64,000 nt of DNA, from positions 1-64,000 of the forward strand of contig NZ_JAAGPR010000009.1 of the NCBI RefSeq assembly GCF_017104965.1. The letters run 5' to 3'. Below are positions 18,095 to 28,262 of this stretch, piece after piece. The position numbers were made by a program, and so were the translations under genes. The notes under the pieces were generated by a model. It saw nothing but the letters and a program-made list of their open reading frames with translations. It was not told the DNA's origin and searched no databases. Each line of letters opens with the position of its first letter. The stretch's first letter is position 1. Source of the stretch: Paraburkholderia sp. Ac-20340 (lineage in GTDB: Bacteria; Pseudomonadota; Gammaproteobacteria; Burkholderiales; Burkholderiaceae).

Positions 18095-19501
18095 ATGGAC
18101 AGCGCGCGCAGCGACGCGAACGTGATCCTGCACATCGGCGCGGGATCGTTTCACCGGGCGCATCAGGCGTGGTATCTGCATCGCGTGAACCTCGCGCGGC
18201 AGCCGGACGAGCCGGCGTGGTCGCTCTCCGTGGGCAATATCCGCGCCGATATGAACCCCGTCATGGACGCCCTTGCCGCGCAGAACGGCGTCTACACGCT
18301 CGAAACCGTCACGCCGCAAGGCGAGCGCGCCTACGAGTCGATCCACTCGATCACGCGCGTGCTGCCCTGGTCGGCGGATCTTGCGAGCCTGATCGAAGCG
18401 GGCGCCGATCCGGCCTGCAAGATCGTCGCCTTCACGGTCACCGAAGGCGGCTATTACCTCGACGAACACGACCGCCTCGATACCTCGAATCCCGATCTGG
18501 CCGCCGATCTGAACGGTGCGCGCGCCACCATCTACGGCGCGCTCGCCGCGATCCTCGAAGCGCGCATGACGCGCGGCGGCGCTCCCGTCACGCTGCAAAC
18601 CTGCGACAACCTGCGCAGCAACGGCAAGCGCTTTCACGCGGGCATGCGCGAATTCCTCAGCCTGCGCGGCGCGCTCGCGCTGCGCGAATGGTTCGACGCC
18701 AACACGGCCTGCCCCGATTCGATGGTCGATCGCATCACGCCGCGCCCCACGCCCGATGTGCGCGAGCGCGTCAAGGCCGCCACCGGCGTCGACGATGCCT
18801 GCCCGGTGATGGGCGAAGCGTTTATCCAGTGGGTGATCGAAGATCACTTCTGCGCGGGACGCCCGGCCTGGGAGCGCGCGGGCGCGGAGATGGTGGAATC
18901 GGTGATGCCCTACGAGGAAGCGAAGATCCGCATTCTCAACGCCACGCATAGCTGCATTGCGTGGGCGGGCACGCTGGTCGGTCTCGACTACATCCACGAA
19001 GGCACGCGGGACAGCGATATTCAGGCCTTCGCACACGCCTACGTGAGCGAAGACGTGATTCCCTGCCTCACGCCTAGCCCGCTCGATCTCGCGAAGTATC
19101 GCGACGTGGTGATCGAGCGTTTCAGCAATCCGTATATACAGGACACCAACCAGCGCGTGGCCGCCGACGGCTTTTCGAAGATCCCCGGCTTTATCGCGCC
19201 GACCATCGCGCAACGGATCGCAGCAGGCGCGACGCCGGCCGCCACGGCCATCCTGCCCGCGCTGTTCCTGCGCTTCCTGCAGCGCTGGAATGCGGGCACG
19301 CTGCCCTATCCGTATCAGGACGGCGTGATGGATGGCCCGAGCGTGGCGAAGATGTTCGAAGCGGCCAATCCGCTCGACGTCTTTTGCGCCGATAAACTGC
19401 TCTGGGGCAGCCTCGCGGGCAGCGCGCCGCTCGCCGCCGCGCTGCGCGATGCGCTCGCACGCGTCGATGCCTGGCTCGCGAAGCGTGGCGCCACCGTTTG
19501 A
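18095..19501 (+). CDS. Polyol dehydrogenase of the mannitol dehydrogenase family, probably D-arabinitol 4-dehydrogenase
   Basis: 468 residues from the ATG at 18095, with AGGAG 6 bases upstream. The Rossmann fold opens ILHIGAGSFHRAHQAWYLHR. The substrate-binding domain includes the family's catalytic KxxxxNxxH motif as KIRILNATH at about residues 276-284, and GYYLDE and CDNLRSNGKRF are also characteristic. The family oxidises free polyols with NAD; the next gene is xylulokinase, so the product is probably D-xylulose, which points to D-arabinitol as substrate. Mannitol or sorbitol activity cannot be excluded. Confidence 0.85.
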   Translation: MDSARSDANVILHIGAGSFHRAHQAWYLHRVNLARQPDEPAWSLSVGNIRADMNPVMDALAAQNGVYTLETVTPQGERAYESIHSITRVLPWSADLASLIEAGADPACKIVAFTVTEGGYYLDEHDRLDTSNPDLAADLNGARATIYGALAAILEARMTRGGAPVTLQTCDNLRSNGKRFHAGMREFLSLRGALALREWFDANTACPDSMVDRITPRPTPDVRERVKAATGVDDACPVMGEAFIQWVIEDHFCAGRPAWERAGAEMVESVMPYEEAKIRILNATHSCIAWAGTLVGLDYIHEGTRDSDIQAFAHAYVSEDVIPCLTPSPLDLAKYRDVVIERFSNPYIQDTNQRVAADGFSKIPGFIAPTIAQRIAAGATPAATAILPALFLRFLQRWNAGTLPYPYQDGVMDGPSVAKMFEAANPLDVFCADKLLWGSLAGSAPLAAALRDALARVDAWLAKRGATV

Positions 19502-19631
19502 CGACGCATCGTTCTTTCCTCGCCATCTGGCGCGCGCCGCGCCCCCGGGTCGGCGCGCATGGCGTCGGCCTGCGCGCGCGGCTAAAGTAGCCCCTCCACC
19601 CCACGACTACCGCGGACTTCCGCGCGCGCCC

Positions 19632-21113
19632 ATGTATCTCGGCATCGACCTCGGCACCTCCGAAGTGAAAGTTCTGCTGCTCGCGCCCGACGGCCGCGTG
19701 ATCGGCACGGCGGGCTCGCCGTTCACGGTTTCACGTGAGCATCCGCGCTGGGCCGAGCAGAATCCCGCCGACTGGTGGGACGGCACGCGCCACGCGCTCG
19801 CCGCGCTGCGCGAAAAACATCCGCGCGAATTCGCCGAAGTGCGCGGCATCGGCCTGTCCGGCCAGATGCACGGCGCGGTGCTGCTCGATCGTGACGATGC
19901 CGTGCTGCGCCCCGCGATCCTCTGGAACGACATGCGCGCCGTGGACGAATGCGCAGAACTCACTGCGCGCGCGCCGCAACTGCATCGCGTGGCGGGCAAT
20001 CTGGCGATGCCGGGTTTCACCGCGCCCAAACTGCTGTGGGTCGCGCGCCACGAGCCCGAACTGTTCCGCAAGACCGCCTGCGTGCTGCTGCCCAAAGACT
20101 GGCTGCGTCTGAAGCTCACGGGCGGCAAGGTCTCCGATCCATCCGATGCGGCCGGCACGCTCTGGCTCGATGTGGCAAAGCGCGACTGGTCCGACGCCCT
20201 GCTCGACGCCTGCAACATGACGCGCGAGCAGATGCCCGCGCTCGCCGAAGGCAGCGCGCCGTCCGGCACGCTGCTGCCTGCTGTCGCGCGCGAATTCGGT
20301 CTGCGCGACGACGTCGTAGTGGCGGCCGGCGGCGGCGACAACGCCACCAGCGCGATCGGCATCGGCGCGGTGCAGCCGGGCGACGGCTTTGTCTCGCTCG
20401 GCACTTCGGGCGTGCTGTGCGTGATCGGCGACCGTTTCGCGCCGAATCCCGCTTCGGCCGTGCACGCGTTCTGCCACGCGATCCCCAACCGCTGGCATCA
20501 GATGAGCGTGGTGCTTTCGGCGGCCAGTTGCCTGCGCTGGGTCTGCAAGCTCACCGGCACCGACGAACCCACCCTGCTCGCCGAAGTCGAGCACATCGAC
20601 GCGCGCACGCTCGCACAGGCGCCGCTGTTCCTGCCGTACCTTTCGGGCGAGCGCACGCCGCACAACGACCCCTACGCGCAAGGCGTGTTCTTCGGCATGA
20701 CGCACGCGAGCGACCGCGCGCTGCTGGGCTACGCGGTGCTCGAAGGCGTGACGCTCGCGCTCACCGACGGCCTCGACGCCCTGCGCGCCGCCGGCACCGA
20801 AGTCGGTCCGCTGTCGATGCTCGGCGGCGGCGCGCGCAGCGCCTACTGGGCGCAGCTGGTCGCCGACGCGTTCGACACGCCCACGCGCCAGCATGGCGGC
20901 GGCGAAACCGGCGCGGCGCTGGGCGCGGCGCGTCTGGGCTGGCTCGCGGCGGGCGGCAATTTCGACGCGGTGCTCGCCAAGGCGCCCGTGACGGCCGAAT
21001 ACACGCCCGATGCCGCGCGTCACGCGGCGTTGCGCGAACGGCTGGCGTCTTATCGCGCGCTTTACCGGCACGTGCGGCCGCTGTTCGATCCCGCGCGCGA
21101 AAGGCTGGCGTAA
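19632..21113 (+). CDS. xylB: Xylulokinase (FGGY family)
   Basis: 493 residues. ATPase motifs are GIDLGTSEVKVLLL (phosphate 1), LSGQMHGAVLL, WNDMRA, AAGGGDNATSAIGIGAV (adenosine/phosphate 2) and FLPYLSGERTPHNDP near residue 330. It phosphorylates D-xylulose to xylulose 5-phosphate, feeding the pentose phosphate pathway. It lies 130 bases downstream of the polyol dehydrogenase and is followed after 60 bases by the SorC regulator, together forming a dal-like operon. The start at 19632 opens with the nucleotide-binding motif; upstream reading overlaps the previous gene. Confidence 0.92.
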   Translation: MYLGIDLGTSEVKVLLLAPDGRVIGTAGSPFTVSREHPRWAEQNPADWWDGTRHALAALREKHPREFAEVRGIGLSGQMHGAVLLDRDDAVLRPAILWNDMRAVDECAELTARAPQLHRVAGNLAMPGFTAPKLLWVARHEPELFRKTACVLLPKDWLRLKLTGGKVSDPSDAAGTLWLDVAKRDWSDALLDACNMTREQMPALAEGSAPSGTLLPAVAREFGLRDDVVVAAGGGDNATSAIGIGAVQPGDGFVSLGTSGVLCVIGDRFAPNPASAVHAFCHAIPNRWHQMSVVLSAASCLRWVCKLTGTDEPTLLAEVEHIDARTLAQAPLFLPYLSGERTPHNDPYAQGVFFGMTHASDRALLGYAVLEGVTLALTDGLDALRAAGTEVGPLSMLGGGARSAYWAQLVADAFDTPTRQHGGGETGAALGAARLGWLAAGGNFDAVLAKAPVTAEYTPDAARHAALRERLASYRALYRHVRPLFDPARERLA

Positions 21114-21173
21114 GCGCGGCCGGTTTCGCGTAAACTCCGCCCGCCATCCCACAACATTCGCGCCGATCTCACC

Positions 21174-22127
21174 GTGCCCAAGTCCACCGAAAAACTCGAT
21201 CTCGCCACCCGCGCCGCGTGGCTCTACTACGTGGCCGGCAACACCCAGAACGAGATCGCCGAAAAGCTGCAGGTTTCGCGCCCGGTTGCGCAGCGCCTGG
21301 TTGCCTTCGCGGTCGAGAAGAACCTGATCCGCGTGCGCGTCGATCATCAACTGGCCGATTGCCTCGCGCTCGCGGACCAGCTTTCGAAGCGCTACGGCCT
21401 CGCGATGTGCGAAGTCGTGCCCGTCGACGGCGACACTCAGGAAGCCATCGACCGCAAGCTCGCCGTGGCCGGCGCGCAGGTGATGGAGCGCTATCTGAAC
21501 GAAGAACGGCCGATGGTCGTGGCCGTGAGCAGCGGGCGCACGCTCAAGGCCGCCGTCGATCAGATCGCGCAGATCGAGCGGCCGCAGCACCGGCTGGTGT
21601 CGATGGTGGGCGCAATTGCGCAGGACGGTTCGTCCAATCGCTACGATGTCGCGCTGCATATCTCCGAGAAAACCGGCGGCAAGCACTTCCTGCTGCCCGC
21701 GCCGCTGATCGCCGATAACGAAGCCGAGCGCGCGCAGTGGTGCAATCACCGCCTTTATCGCATCGTCGAGTCGCTGTCGGGCGAGGCCGATGTGGCCTTC
21801 GTCGGTATCGGCAATATCGGCGAGCATTGTCCGCTGCACGAAGACGGCTTCCTGACCACCGACGAAGTGCACGAGTTGATGCGCCTGGGCGCCATCGCCG
21901 AAATGCTCGGGCTGCCGATCGACGCCAGCGGCCGCCGCGTCGATTCGCCGACCGGGCGGCGCGTGACGAGCCTGCATCTGGATTCGCCGCCGAAGCGCCC
22001 GACGATTGGTTTCGCGGGCGGCGCGCGCAAGCGCGAAGCGCTGATCGCCGCGCTCAAGGGCGGCTGGCTTTCGGGTCTCGTGACCGACGAAGCCAGCGCG
22101 CGCGCGGCCTTGGGCGAGAAAGTCTGA
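21174..22127 (+). CDS. SorC family transcriptional regulator of polyol use
   Basis: 317 residues from a GTG at 21174. The N-terminal HTH is AWLYYVAGNTQNEIAEKLQVSRPVAQRLVAFAVEKNLIRV (about 13-52). The C-terminal sugar-binding domain (about 60-310) contains VVAVSSGRTLKAAVDQI and ADVAFVGIGNIGEHCPLHEDGFL. SorC proteins respond to a sugar or sugar phosphate. Position after the dehydrogenase and kinase, and the shared operator before both polyol operons, make it the likely regulator of both. It converges with the next gene across only 6 bases. Confidence 0.9.
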   Translation: MPKSTEKLDLATRAAWLYYVAGNTQNEIAEKLQVSRPVAQRLVAFAVEKNLIRVRVDHQLADCLALADQLSKRYGLAMCEVVPVDGDTQEAIDRKLAVAGAQVMERYLNEERPMVVAVSSGRTLKAAVDQIAQIERPQHRLVSMVGAIAQDGSSNRYDVALHISEKTGGKHFLLPAPLIADNEAERAQWCNHRLYRIVESLSGEADVAFVGIGNIGEHCPLHEDGFLTTDEVHELMRLGAIAEMLGLPIDASGRRVDSPTGRRVTSLHLDSPPKRPTIGFAGGARKREALIAALKGGWLSGLVTDEASARAALGEKV

Positions 22128-22133
22128 CGCGCT

Positions 22134-22769
22134 TTATTTGAGCGGATACGTCTGCGCCAGCGCCCGGCGGATCGCGTCCGCATTCGGATAGCGCGCGTGC
22201 TCCGTGTGGCCGTCGCGAAAGCCGCATTGACACTGGCCGATGAACGGCGCGCTGGCGTCGTTCTGCAGGCCCACGAACACCGCGCCCTGCGCAGCGGACC
22301 CCGTCAGCCTGTACACATAGCCGTCGTAAGAATCGCCGCCGTAGTCGTCGTGCTGCTGCGGCGTCTGCACGAGCACGATCAGGCTCTTGCTGCGCGGCGT
22401 CTGATCCGCGTGCGCGAAGAACACCGACGCGATCTTCGGAATGCCGCCGTCCTCTTCGTAGCGGTCGAATAGCTGATCGTGCCAGGCCTGATCGGCGTCC
22501 TGGTAGATCAGATGCGCGTCCAGCGTGTAGGGCCGATTCTCGCCGCGCTGGCCCGGACGCTTCGTCAGGTTATCGGTGAAATAGACCCACGCGCCAGGCA
22601 TGACCGGATTTGCGTCGATGATCGGCGGTTGCAGTTCGTGCTGATTGTCGAGGCGCGCTTCGACCTGCTGCACGACAACGGTCGGCGCATCGGCTGCGTG
22701 TGCGGACATGGCGGCGAGAAACGGCGATATCGCCAGGACACTCGCGATCGACGCGATCTTGCGAATCAT
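22134..22769 (-). CDS. Exported protein of unknown function
   Basis: 211 residues from the ATG at 22769. The N-terminus MIRKIASIASVLAISPFLAAMSAHA is a clear signal peptide. The mature protein has an aromatic and acidic character (PGAWVYFTDNLTKRPGQRGENRPYTL, DQLFDRYEEDGGIPKIASVFFAH) and a CQCG pair near residue 188. I recognise no family. It lies between the SorC gene and the importer operon but is separated from the importer by a strong terminator, so it is probably an independent gene. Confidence 0.7.
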   Translation of the reverse strand: MIRKIASIASVLAISPFLAAMSAHAADAPTVVVQQVEARLDNQHELQPPIIDANPVMPGAWVYFTDNLTKRPGQRGENRPYTLDAHLIYQDADQAWHDQLFDRYEEDGGIPKIASVFFAHADQTPRSKSLIVLVQTPQQHDDYGGDSYDGYVYRLTGSAAQGAVFVGLQNDASAPFIGQCQCGFRDGHTEHARYPNADAIRRALAQTYPLK

Positions 22770-22861
22770 GATGGCATGGCTATAAAGACCCGGACGCAGG
22801 ATCATAGCGCCCGTCCACCTTTCGCCGCTTGCATGTGCACAGAATGCGAGCAAAAAAGCGC

Positions 22862-22890
22862 GCAAAAAAAAGCCCGCTCGAAAGCGGGCG
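22862..22890 (-). terminator. Rho-independent terminator of the polyol importer operon
   Basis: Minus-strand GCCCGCT-TTCG-AGCGGGC (7-bp stem with a stable UUCG loop) followed by eight T. It lies about 55 bases after the ATPase stop. Confidence 0.9.
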
Positions 22891-22945
22891 TCCCTTGGTT
22901 GGGGCAAGGCAACCTCGGACAACGACTAACGACCACTCCAAAACT

Positions 22946-24055
22946 TCAAGCCGCGAGTTCCTGCGCGAAGCGGCGCTCGAACGCCAGCCCTTGCGCATCG
23001 AACAGATGGCAGTGATCGGGCGTCGCGCCCAGCTTCATGGTCTCGCCGCGTTCGTGCTTTTCCAGCGGCGGAATGCGCGCGATCAGGCCATCGGGCGCGA
23101 CCGGCGATTCGGCGTAGAGATAGGCGGCGTCGCCCAGCGACTCCACCGTCATCGCCTTCGCGCTCGCACCGTATTCGCCCGCATTGACATGCAGATGCTC
23201 GGGGCGGATGCCCACCGTGACCTTGTCGCCTTCGCGCGCACCGCGCGGCTCGACCGAGACCTTCTGCGTTTCGCCGGTTGGATAGCGCACCACGATGCCG
23301 TCGCTATCGACCTGCTGGATCTGGCCTTCGAAGAAGTTCATCTTCGGCGAGCCGATAAAGCCCGCGACAAAGCGATTGGCCGGCGCATGATAAAGACGGT
23401 TCGGACTCCCGACCTGTTCGACATTGCCCGCCGACAGCACGACGATCTTGTCCGCGAGCGTCATCGCTTCGACCTGATCGTGCGTCACGTAGATCATCGT
23501 GGTCTTGAGTTCGTCGTGCAGGCGCGCGAATTCCAGGCGCATCTTCACGCGCAGCGCGGCGTCGAGATTCGAGAGCGGTTCGTCGAACAGGAAGACCTTG
23601 GGCTTGCGCGTGATCGCACGGCCGATCGCCACGCGCTGACGCTGGCCGCCCGAAAGCTGCTTGGGCTTGCGATCGAGCAGATGGTCGATGTGCAGGATCT
23701 TCGCGGCATTCTTCACGGCCGCGTCGATCTCGGGCTTCTTCGCGCCCGCGAGCTTGAGGCCGAACGCCATGTTGTCGTACAGCGTCATATGCGGATACAG
23801 CGCGTACGACTGGAACACCATCGCAATGCCGCGCTTGGCGGGCGGCACGTCGTTCATGCGCGTACCGTCGATCATCAGATCGCCGGCGCTGATGTCTTCC
23901 AGACCCGCGATCATCCGCATCAGCGTGGTCTTGCCGCAGCCGCTCGGGCCGACAAAGACGACGAATTCGCCGTCGCCGATATCGAGGTTCACGTCGCGCA
24001 GGACTTCGGTTTCGTCGTAGCGCTTGAGCACGTTTCTCAGGATCACGCTTGCCAT
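22946..24055 (-). CDS. ABC transporter ATP-binding protein for polyols (MalK/SmoK type)
   Basis: 369 residues. Walker A is GPSGCGKT (about 37-44), the Q-loop lies in [12 protein letters not shown], the signature is [14 protein letters not shown], Walker B is [12 protein letters not shown], and the H-loop is VTHDQVEAM. The C-terminal TOBE/regulatory domain (about 240-369, with [12 protein letters not shown]) is the MalK-type regulatory domain. It energises the two permeases encoded upstream. It is the last gene of the minus-strand importer operon, 108 bases after the HAD gene. Confidence 0.93.
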   Translation of the reverse strand: MASVILRNVLKRYDETEVLRDVNLDIGDGEFVVFVGPSGCGKTTLMRMIAGLEDISAGDLMIDGTRMNDVPPAKRGIAMVFQSYALYPHMTLYDNMAFGLKLAGAKKPEIDAAVKNAAKILHIDHLLDRKPKQLSGGQRQRVAIGRAITRKPKVFLFDEPLSNLDAALRVKMRLEFARLHDELKTTMIYVTHDQVEAMTLADKIVVLSAGNVEQVGSPNRLYHAPANRFVAGFIGSPKMNFFEGQIQQVDSDGIVVRYPTGETQKVSVEPRGAREGDKVTVGIRPEHLHVNAGEYGASAKAMTVESLGDAAYLYAESPVAPDGLIARIPPLEKHERGETMKLGATPDHCHLFDAQGLAFERRFAQELAA

Positions 24056-24163
24056 GATGTGTGTCTCCGTTCATTGCGGCAGGTGCCGGTTCTCGACCGT
24101 GTGGCACCTTGCACCGCGTTTTTCAGCACGTTCAGTTCGGGGCGCGGCAACGCGCACAGCGCA

Positions 24164-24859
24164 TCACGCCGTGCGCGCCTGCGTCCTGTCGATCCACTCC
24201 GCCACCAGCGCGGGCAGCATGCGCATATCGTCGAAGATGGCCTGCGCGCCCACTTCGCGCAGTTCGAGCGCGTGCGCGTCGCCACCCACGTGCGCGCCGC
24301 CGACGAAACCCAGCACCGTCATGCCCGCCGCGCGCGCGGCGCTCACCCCCGTCACGCTGTCCTCCACCACGATGCAGGCCTGCGGCGCGACGTTCAGCCC
24401 GCGCGCGGCGGCCAGATACACATCGGGCGCGGGCTTGGGCTTCGCGACGATATCGGCGCAATAAATACGCTCGCCGAAAAAGCGCGTGAGATCGTTGCGC
24501 GCCAGCACGCCGCGCACCACGGCGGTGTAGCTGTTGCTCGCGCAGGCCTTGGTGAGCGAAATGGCTTCCAGCGCCGCCGCCACGCCGGGAAAGAGCGGCG
24601 CTTCGGCGGCTTCGCGTTCGGCCACGGCGCGGATCGCCGCGACATCGGCTTCGCTCAACTGCCGGCCGAGCGCTTCGCTCGTGCCGCCCAGCACGCGCTC
24701 GATACGCTGGCCGAGCAGCGGCATCAGCACCGGCGCGACCGCGGCACCGGGCCAGCGCGCTTCCAGCTCGCGCACCAGCACGCTGGCCGCCACGGCTTCG
24801 CTGTCGATCAGCACGCCGTCGCAGTCGCAGATCAGCGCTTCTATTGCGACATTCGCCAT
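24164..24859 (-). CDS. HAD superfamily phosphatase in the polyol importer operon
   Basis: 231 residues, HAD subfamily IA. Motif I is ICDCDGVLIDSE (nucleophile Asp), motif II is at ACASNSYTAVV, motif III Lys is in ADIVAKPKPAPDVYL, and motif IV is in VVEDSVTGVSAA. The alpha-helical cap lies between motifs I and II. Its ATG overlaps the preceding permease stop by one base (TAATG), so translation is coupled. Location inside the importer operon suggests a sugar- or polyol-phosphate phosphatase, perhaps limiting toxic intermediates; the substrate is unknown. Confidence 0.88.
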   Translation of the reverse strand: MANVAIEALICDCDGVLIDSEAVAASVLVRELEARWPGAAVAPVLMPLLGQRIERVLGGTSEALGRQLSEADVAAIRAVAEREAAEAPLFPGVAAALEAISLTKACASNSYTAVVRGVLARNDLTRFFGERIYCADIVAKPKPAPDVYLAAARGLNVAPQACIVVEDSVTGVSAARAAGMTVLGFVGGAHVGGDAHALELREVGAQAIFDDMRMLPALVAEWIDRTQARTA

Positions 24860-25731
24860 TACTTGACCGCTCCGAAGGTAAGACCGCGCACGAGTTGCTT
24901 CTGCGAGAGCCAACCGACGATCAGCACCGGCGCCACCGCCAGCAGCGAAGCGGCAGAGAGCTTGGCCCAGAACAGCCCTTCAGGGCTCGAATACGAAGCG
25001 ATGAACACGGTGAGCGGCGCCGCATTCGAACTCGACAGGTTGATGCTCCAGAATGCTTCGTTCCACGAAAGAATGATTAAAAGCAGCGCGGTGGATGCGA
25101 GCCCCGGCACCGCCATCGGCATGAGCAGATAGACGATTTCCTGCCACGTGGCCGCGCCGTCCATGCGCCCGGCTTCGAGAATGTCGCGCGGAATTTCGTT
25201 GAAGTAGGTGTACGACATCCACACGGCAATCGGCAGATTGATCAGCGTATAAACGATGATCAGCCCGCTCACCGAATCCAGCAGCCCGGTGTTCTTCCAC
25301 AGCAGATAGATCGGCACCAGCACGCCAACCGACGGCATCATCTTGGTCGACAGCATCCACAGCAGGATCTTCTGCGTGCGATGGTTCGGGAAGAACGCCA
25401 TCGCATAGGCGGCCGGCACGGCGAGCAGCAGGCAGACGATCGTCACGCCCGCCGAGATCAGCACCGAATTCCACGCGAACGCAAAGTAATTGCTGCGCGC
25501 GAACACCTCGCGGAAGCTGTCGAGCGTCGGCATGAAGAAGATCGTCGGGATATACGCCTGCTGCTCGGTCTTGAACGCCGTGATCGTCATCCAGAAGATC
25601 GGGAAGAACAAGGCGATGGCGATGATCCACGCGAGCAGCCCCGGCACCACGCGGCCGATGAACTGCAGCGGCGAGGCGCGATTGACCGCGTGCGGCGACT
25701 GCGGTGCATGCGTAGCGGTAACTTGACTCAT
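24859..25731 (-). CDS. Polyol ABC transporter permease 2 (MalG/SmoG type)
   Basis: 290 residues with six predicted membrane helices, starting LLAWIIAIALFFPIFWMTITAFK and ending LLAVAPVLIVGWLSQKQLVRG. The EAA loop that docks on the ATPase reads EAGRMDGAATWQEIVYLLMPMAVPG. The ATG overlaps the stop of permease 1 by four bases (ATGA). It forms the heterodimeric pore with permease 1. Confidence 0.92.
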   Translation of the reverse strand: MSQVTATHAPQSPHAVNRASPLQFIGRVVPGLLAWIIAIALFFPIFWMTITAFKTEQQAYIPTIFFMPTLDSFREVFARSNYFAFAWNSVLISAGVTIVCLLLAVPAAYAMAFFPNHRTQKILLWMLSTKMMPSVGVLVPIYLLWKNTGLLDSVSGLIIVYTLINLPIAVWMSYTYFNEIPRDILEAGRMDGAATWQEIVYLLMPMAVPGLASTALLLIILSWNEAFWSINLSSSNAAPLTVFIASYSSPEGLFWAKLSAASLLAVAPVLIVGWLSQKQLVRGLTFGAVK

Positions 25732-26675
25732 TTTTCGTACTCCCCTTTGAGGTTGCGCGCGAGCATGCGCACGAGGAAGAACGACACGATGTTCGCCAGC
25801 ACGACAGCCAGAATGCCGCCCGCCGATGCGATGCCCACGTCGAACTGCTGCAGGCCCATCGAGTAGATCAGGTAAGTGAGGTTGGTGGTGGCGTTGCCGG
25901 GGCCGCCGCCGGTGGTCGTGTAGATTTCGGCGAAGATCGACAGCAGGAAGATCGACTCCATCATCACCACCACCGCGATCGCGCGGCGCAGGTGCGGCAG
26001 CGTGATGTAGAAGAACAGCGAGATCGCGCCGGCGCCGTCGATCTTCGCGGCTTCCTTCTGCTCCTGGTCGAGCGATTGAATCGCCGTGAAGAGAATCAGG
26101 AACGCGAACGGCAGCCACTGCCACGCCACGATCAGGATGACCGCGAAGAGCGGATATTCGGCGAACCAGTCGATCGGCGTCATGCCCACCGAGCGCATCG
26201 CGATGGCAACCAGCCCGTAGACCGGATGCAGGATCATGTTCTTCCAGATCAGCGCGCTCACCGTGGGCATCACGAAGAACGGCGCAATCGCGAACAGACG
26301 CGCAATGCCCATGCCGACGAACTTGCGGTCGAACAGCACCGCCATCAGCACGCCGCCGATCACGGTGATCGCCAGCACGGCCACGATCAGCACGATGGTG
26401 TGCACGATCGACGGCACGAACGAGGGGTCGGTCGCGAGGAACTTGTAGTTGTCGAGGCCCGCGAAACCCTTGAGATCGGGATTGAGCAGGTTGTAGCGCG
26501 TGAACGAATACCAGATCGTCATCGCAAGCGGAATCGTCATCCACAACAGCAGGACGGCGACCGAAGGCGAGACGAGCCAGCGCGACGCCGAGCGGCGGGT
26601 TTCCACCTGTTTCGCATTCGGCTTGGGCGCTCGGGTTCGATTGAATAGAGGCATGTGGAGATGGAGATGACGCAT
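25728..26675 (-). CDS. Polyol ABC transporter permease 1 (MalF/SmoF type)
   Basis: 315 residues if started at the ATG at 26675, which has AAGGGTGG upstream; an internal ATG at 26654 (308 residues) is also possible. Six membrane helices, first SVAVLLLWMTIPLAMTIWYSF. The EAA loop is EAAKIDGAGAISLFFYITLPHLR. The 156-base gap to the binding-protein gene contains a 12-bp tandem repeat and a strong hairpin, which may lower expression of the membrane components relative to the binding protein. Confidence 0.9.
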   Translation of the reverse strand: MRHLHLHMPLFNRTRAPKPNAKQVETRRSASRWLVSPSVAVLLLWMTIPLAMTIWYSFTRYNLLNPDLKGFAGLDNYKFLATDPSFVPSIVHTIVLIVAVLAITVIGGVLMAVLFDRKFVGMGIARLFAIAPFFVMPTVSALIWKNMILHPVYGLVAIAMRSVGMTPIDWFAEYPLFAVILIVAWQWLPFAFLILFTAIQSLDQEQKEAAKIDGAGAISLFFYITLPHLRRAIAVVVMMESIFLLSIFAEIYTTTGGGPGNATTNLTYLIYSMGLQQFDVGIASAGGILAVVLANIVSFFLVRMLARNLKGEYEK

Positions 26676-26734
26676 GAGGACCACCCTTCTCTGTTGCGCG
26701 CCGAGCGGGGGCAAGGCGCCGCATCTTGCTGCGC

Positions 26735-26773
26735 TGGACACGCACGGGGCCGGTTGCGGCTCGTGCGTGTCCA
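26735..26773 (-). promoter_or_regulatory. Intercistronic hairpin between binding protein and permease genes
   Basis: TGGACACGCACG (26735-26746) and CGTGCGTGTCCA (26762-26773) pair perfectly over 12 bp, with a further GCCG/CGGC inside the loop. No T run follows, so it is more likely an mRNA-stabilising or attenuating structure than a full terminator. Confidence 0.6.
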
Positions 26774-26781
26774 AGCTTGAG

Positions 26782-26831
26782 GCTTGCTTCTGCGCTGATT
26801 TCTGCGCTTACTTCTGCAGTTACTTTTGCGC

Positions 26832-26841
<10 letters not shown>
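26782..26841 (-). repeat. Five copies of a 12-bp tandem repeat at the 3' end of the binding-protein gene
   Basis: Plus-strand units GCTTGCTTCTGC, GCTGATTTCTGC, GCTTACTTCTGC, AGTTACTTTTGC and GCTTACTTCTGA are contiguous. On the coding strand the unit reads xxx CAG AAG TAA, so the gene's last two codons and stop are repeated, giving three in-frame TAA stops. Confidence 0.85.
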
Positions 26842-28154
<1,313 letters not shown>

Positions 28155-28262
28155 GGCGTTGTCTCCTTTGTTTGTTACGTTATGTCGTGCTGCCTGCCCG
28201 ATTGCAGGGTTCTAGTGCCTGAGGTACCGCTCGAGTCGATGCCGCCGGAACGCTCCGCCGGT

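Noticed and set aside
22829-25132. A 767-codon plus-strand open frame across the importer ATPase and HAD genes
   Set aside because: It is the antisense of two well-supported minus-strand genes, rich in His/Arg/Ala as expected from a GC-rich complementary strand, and resembles no family.
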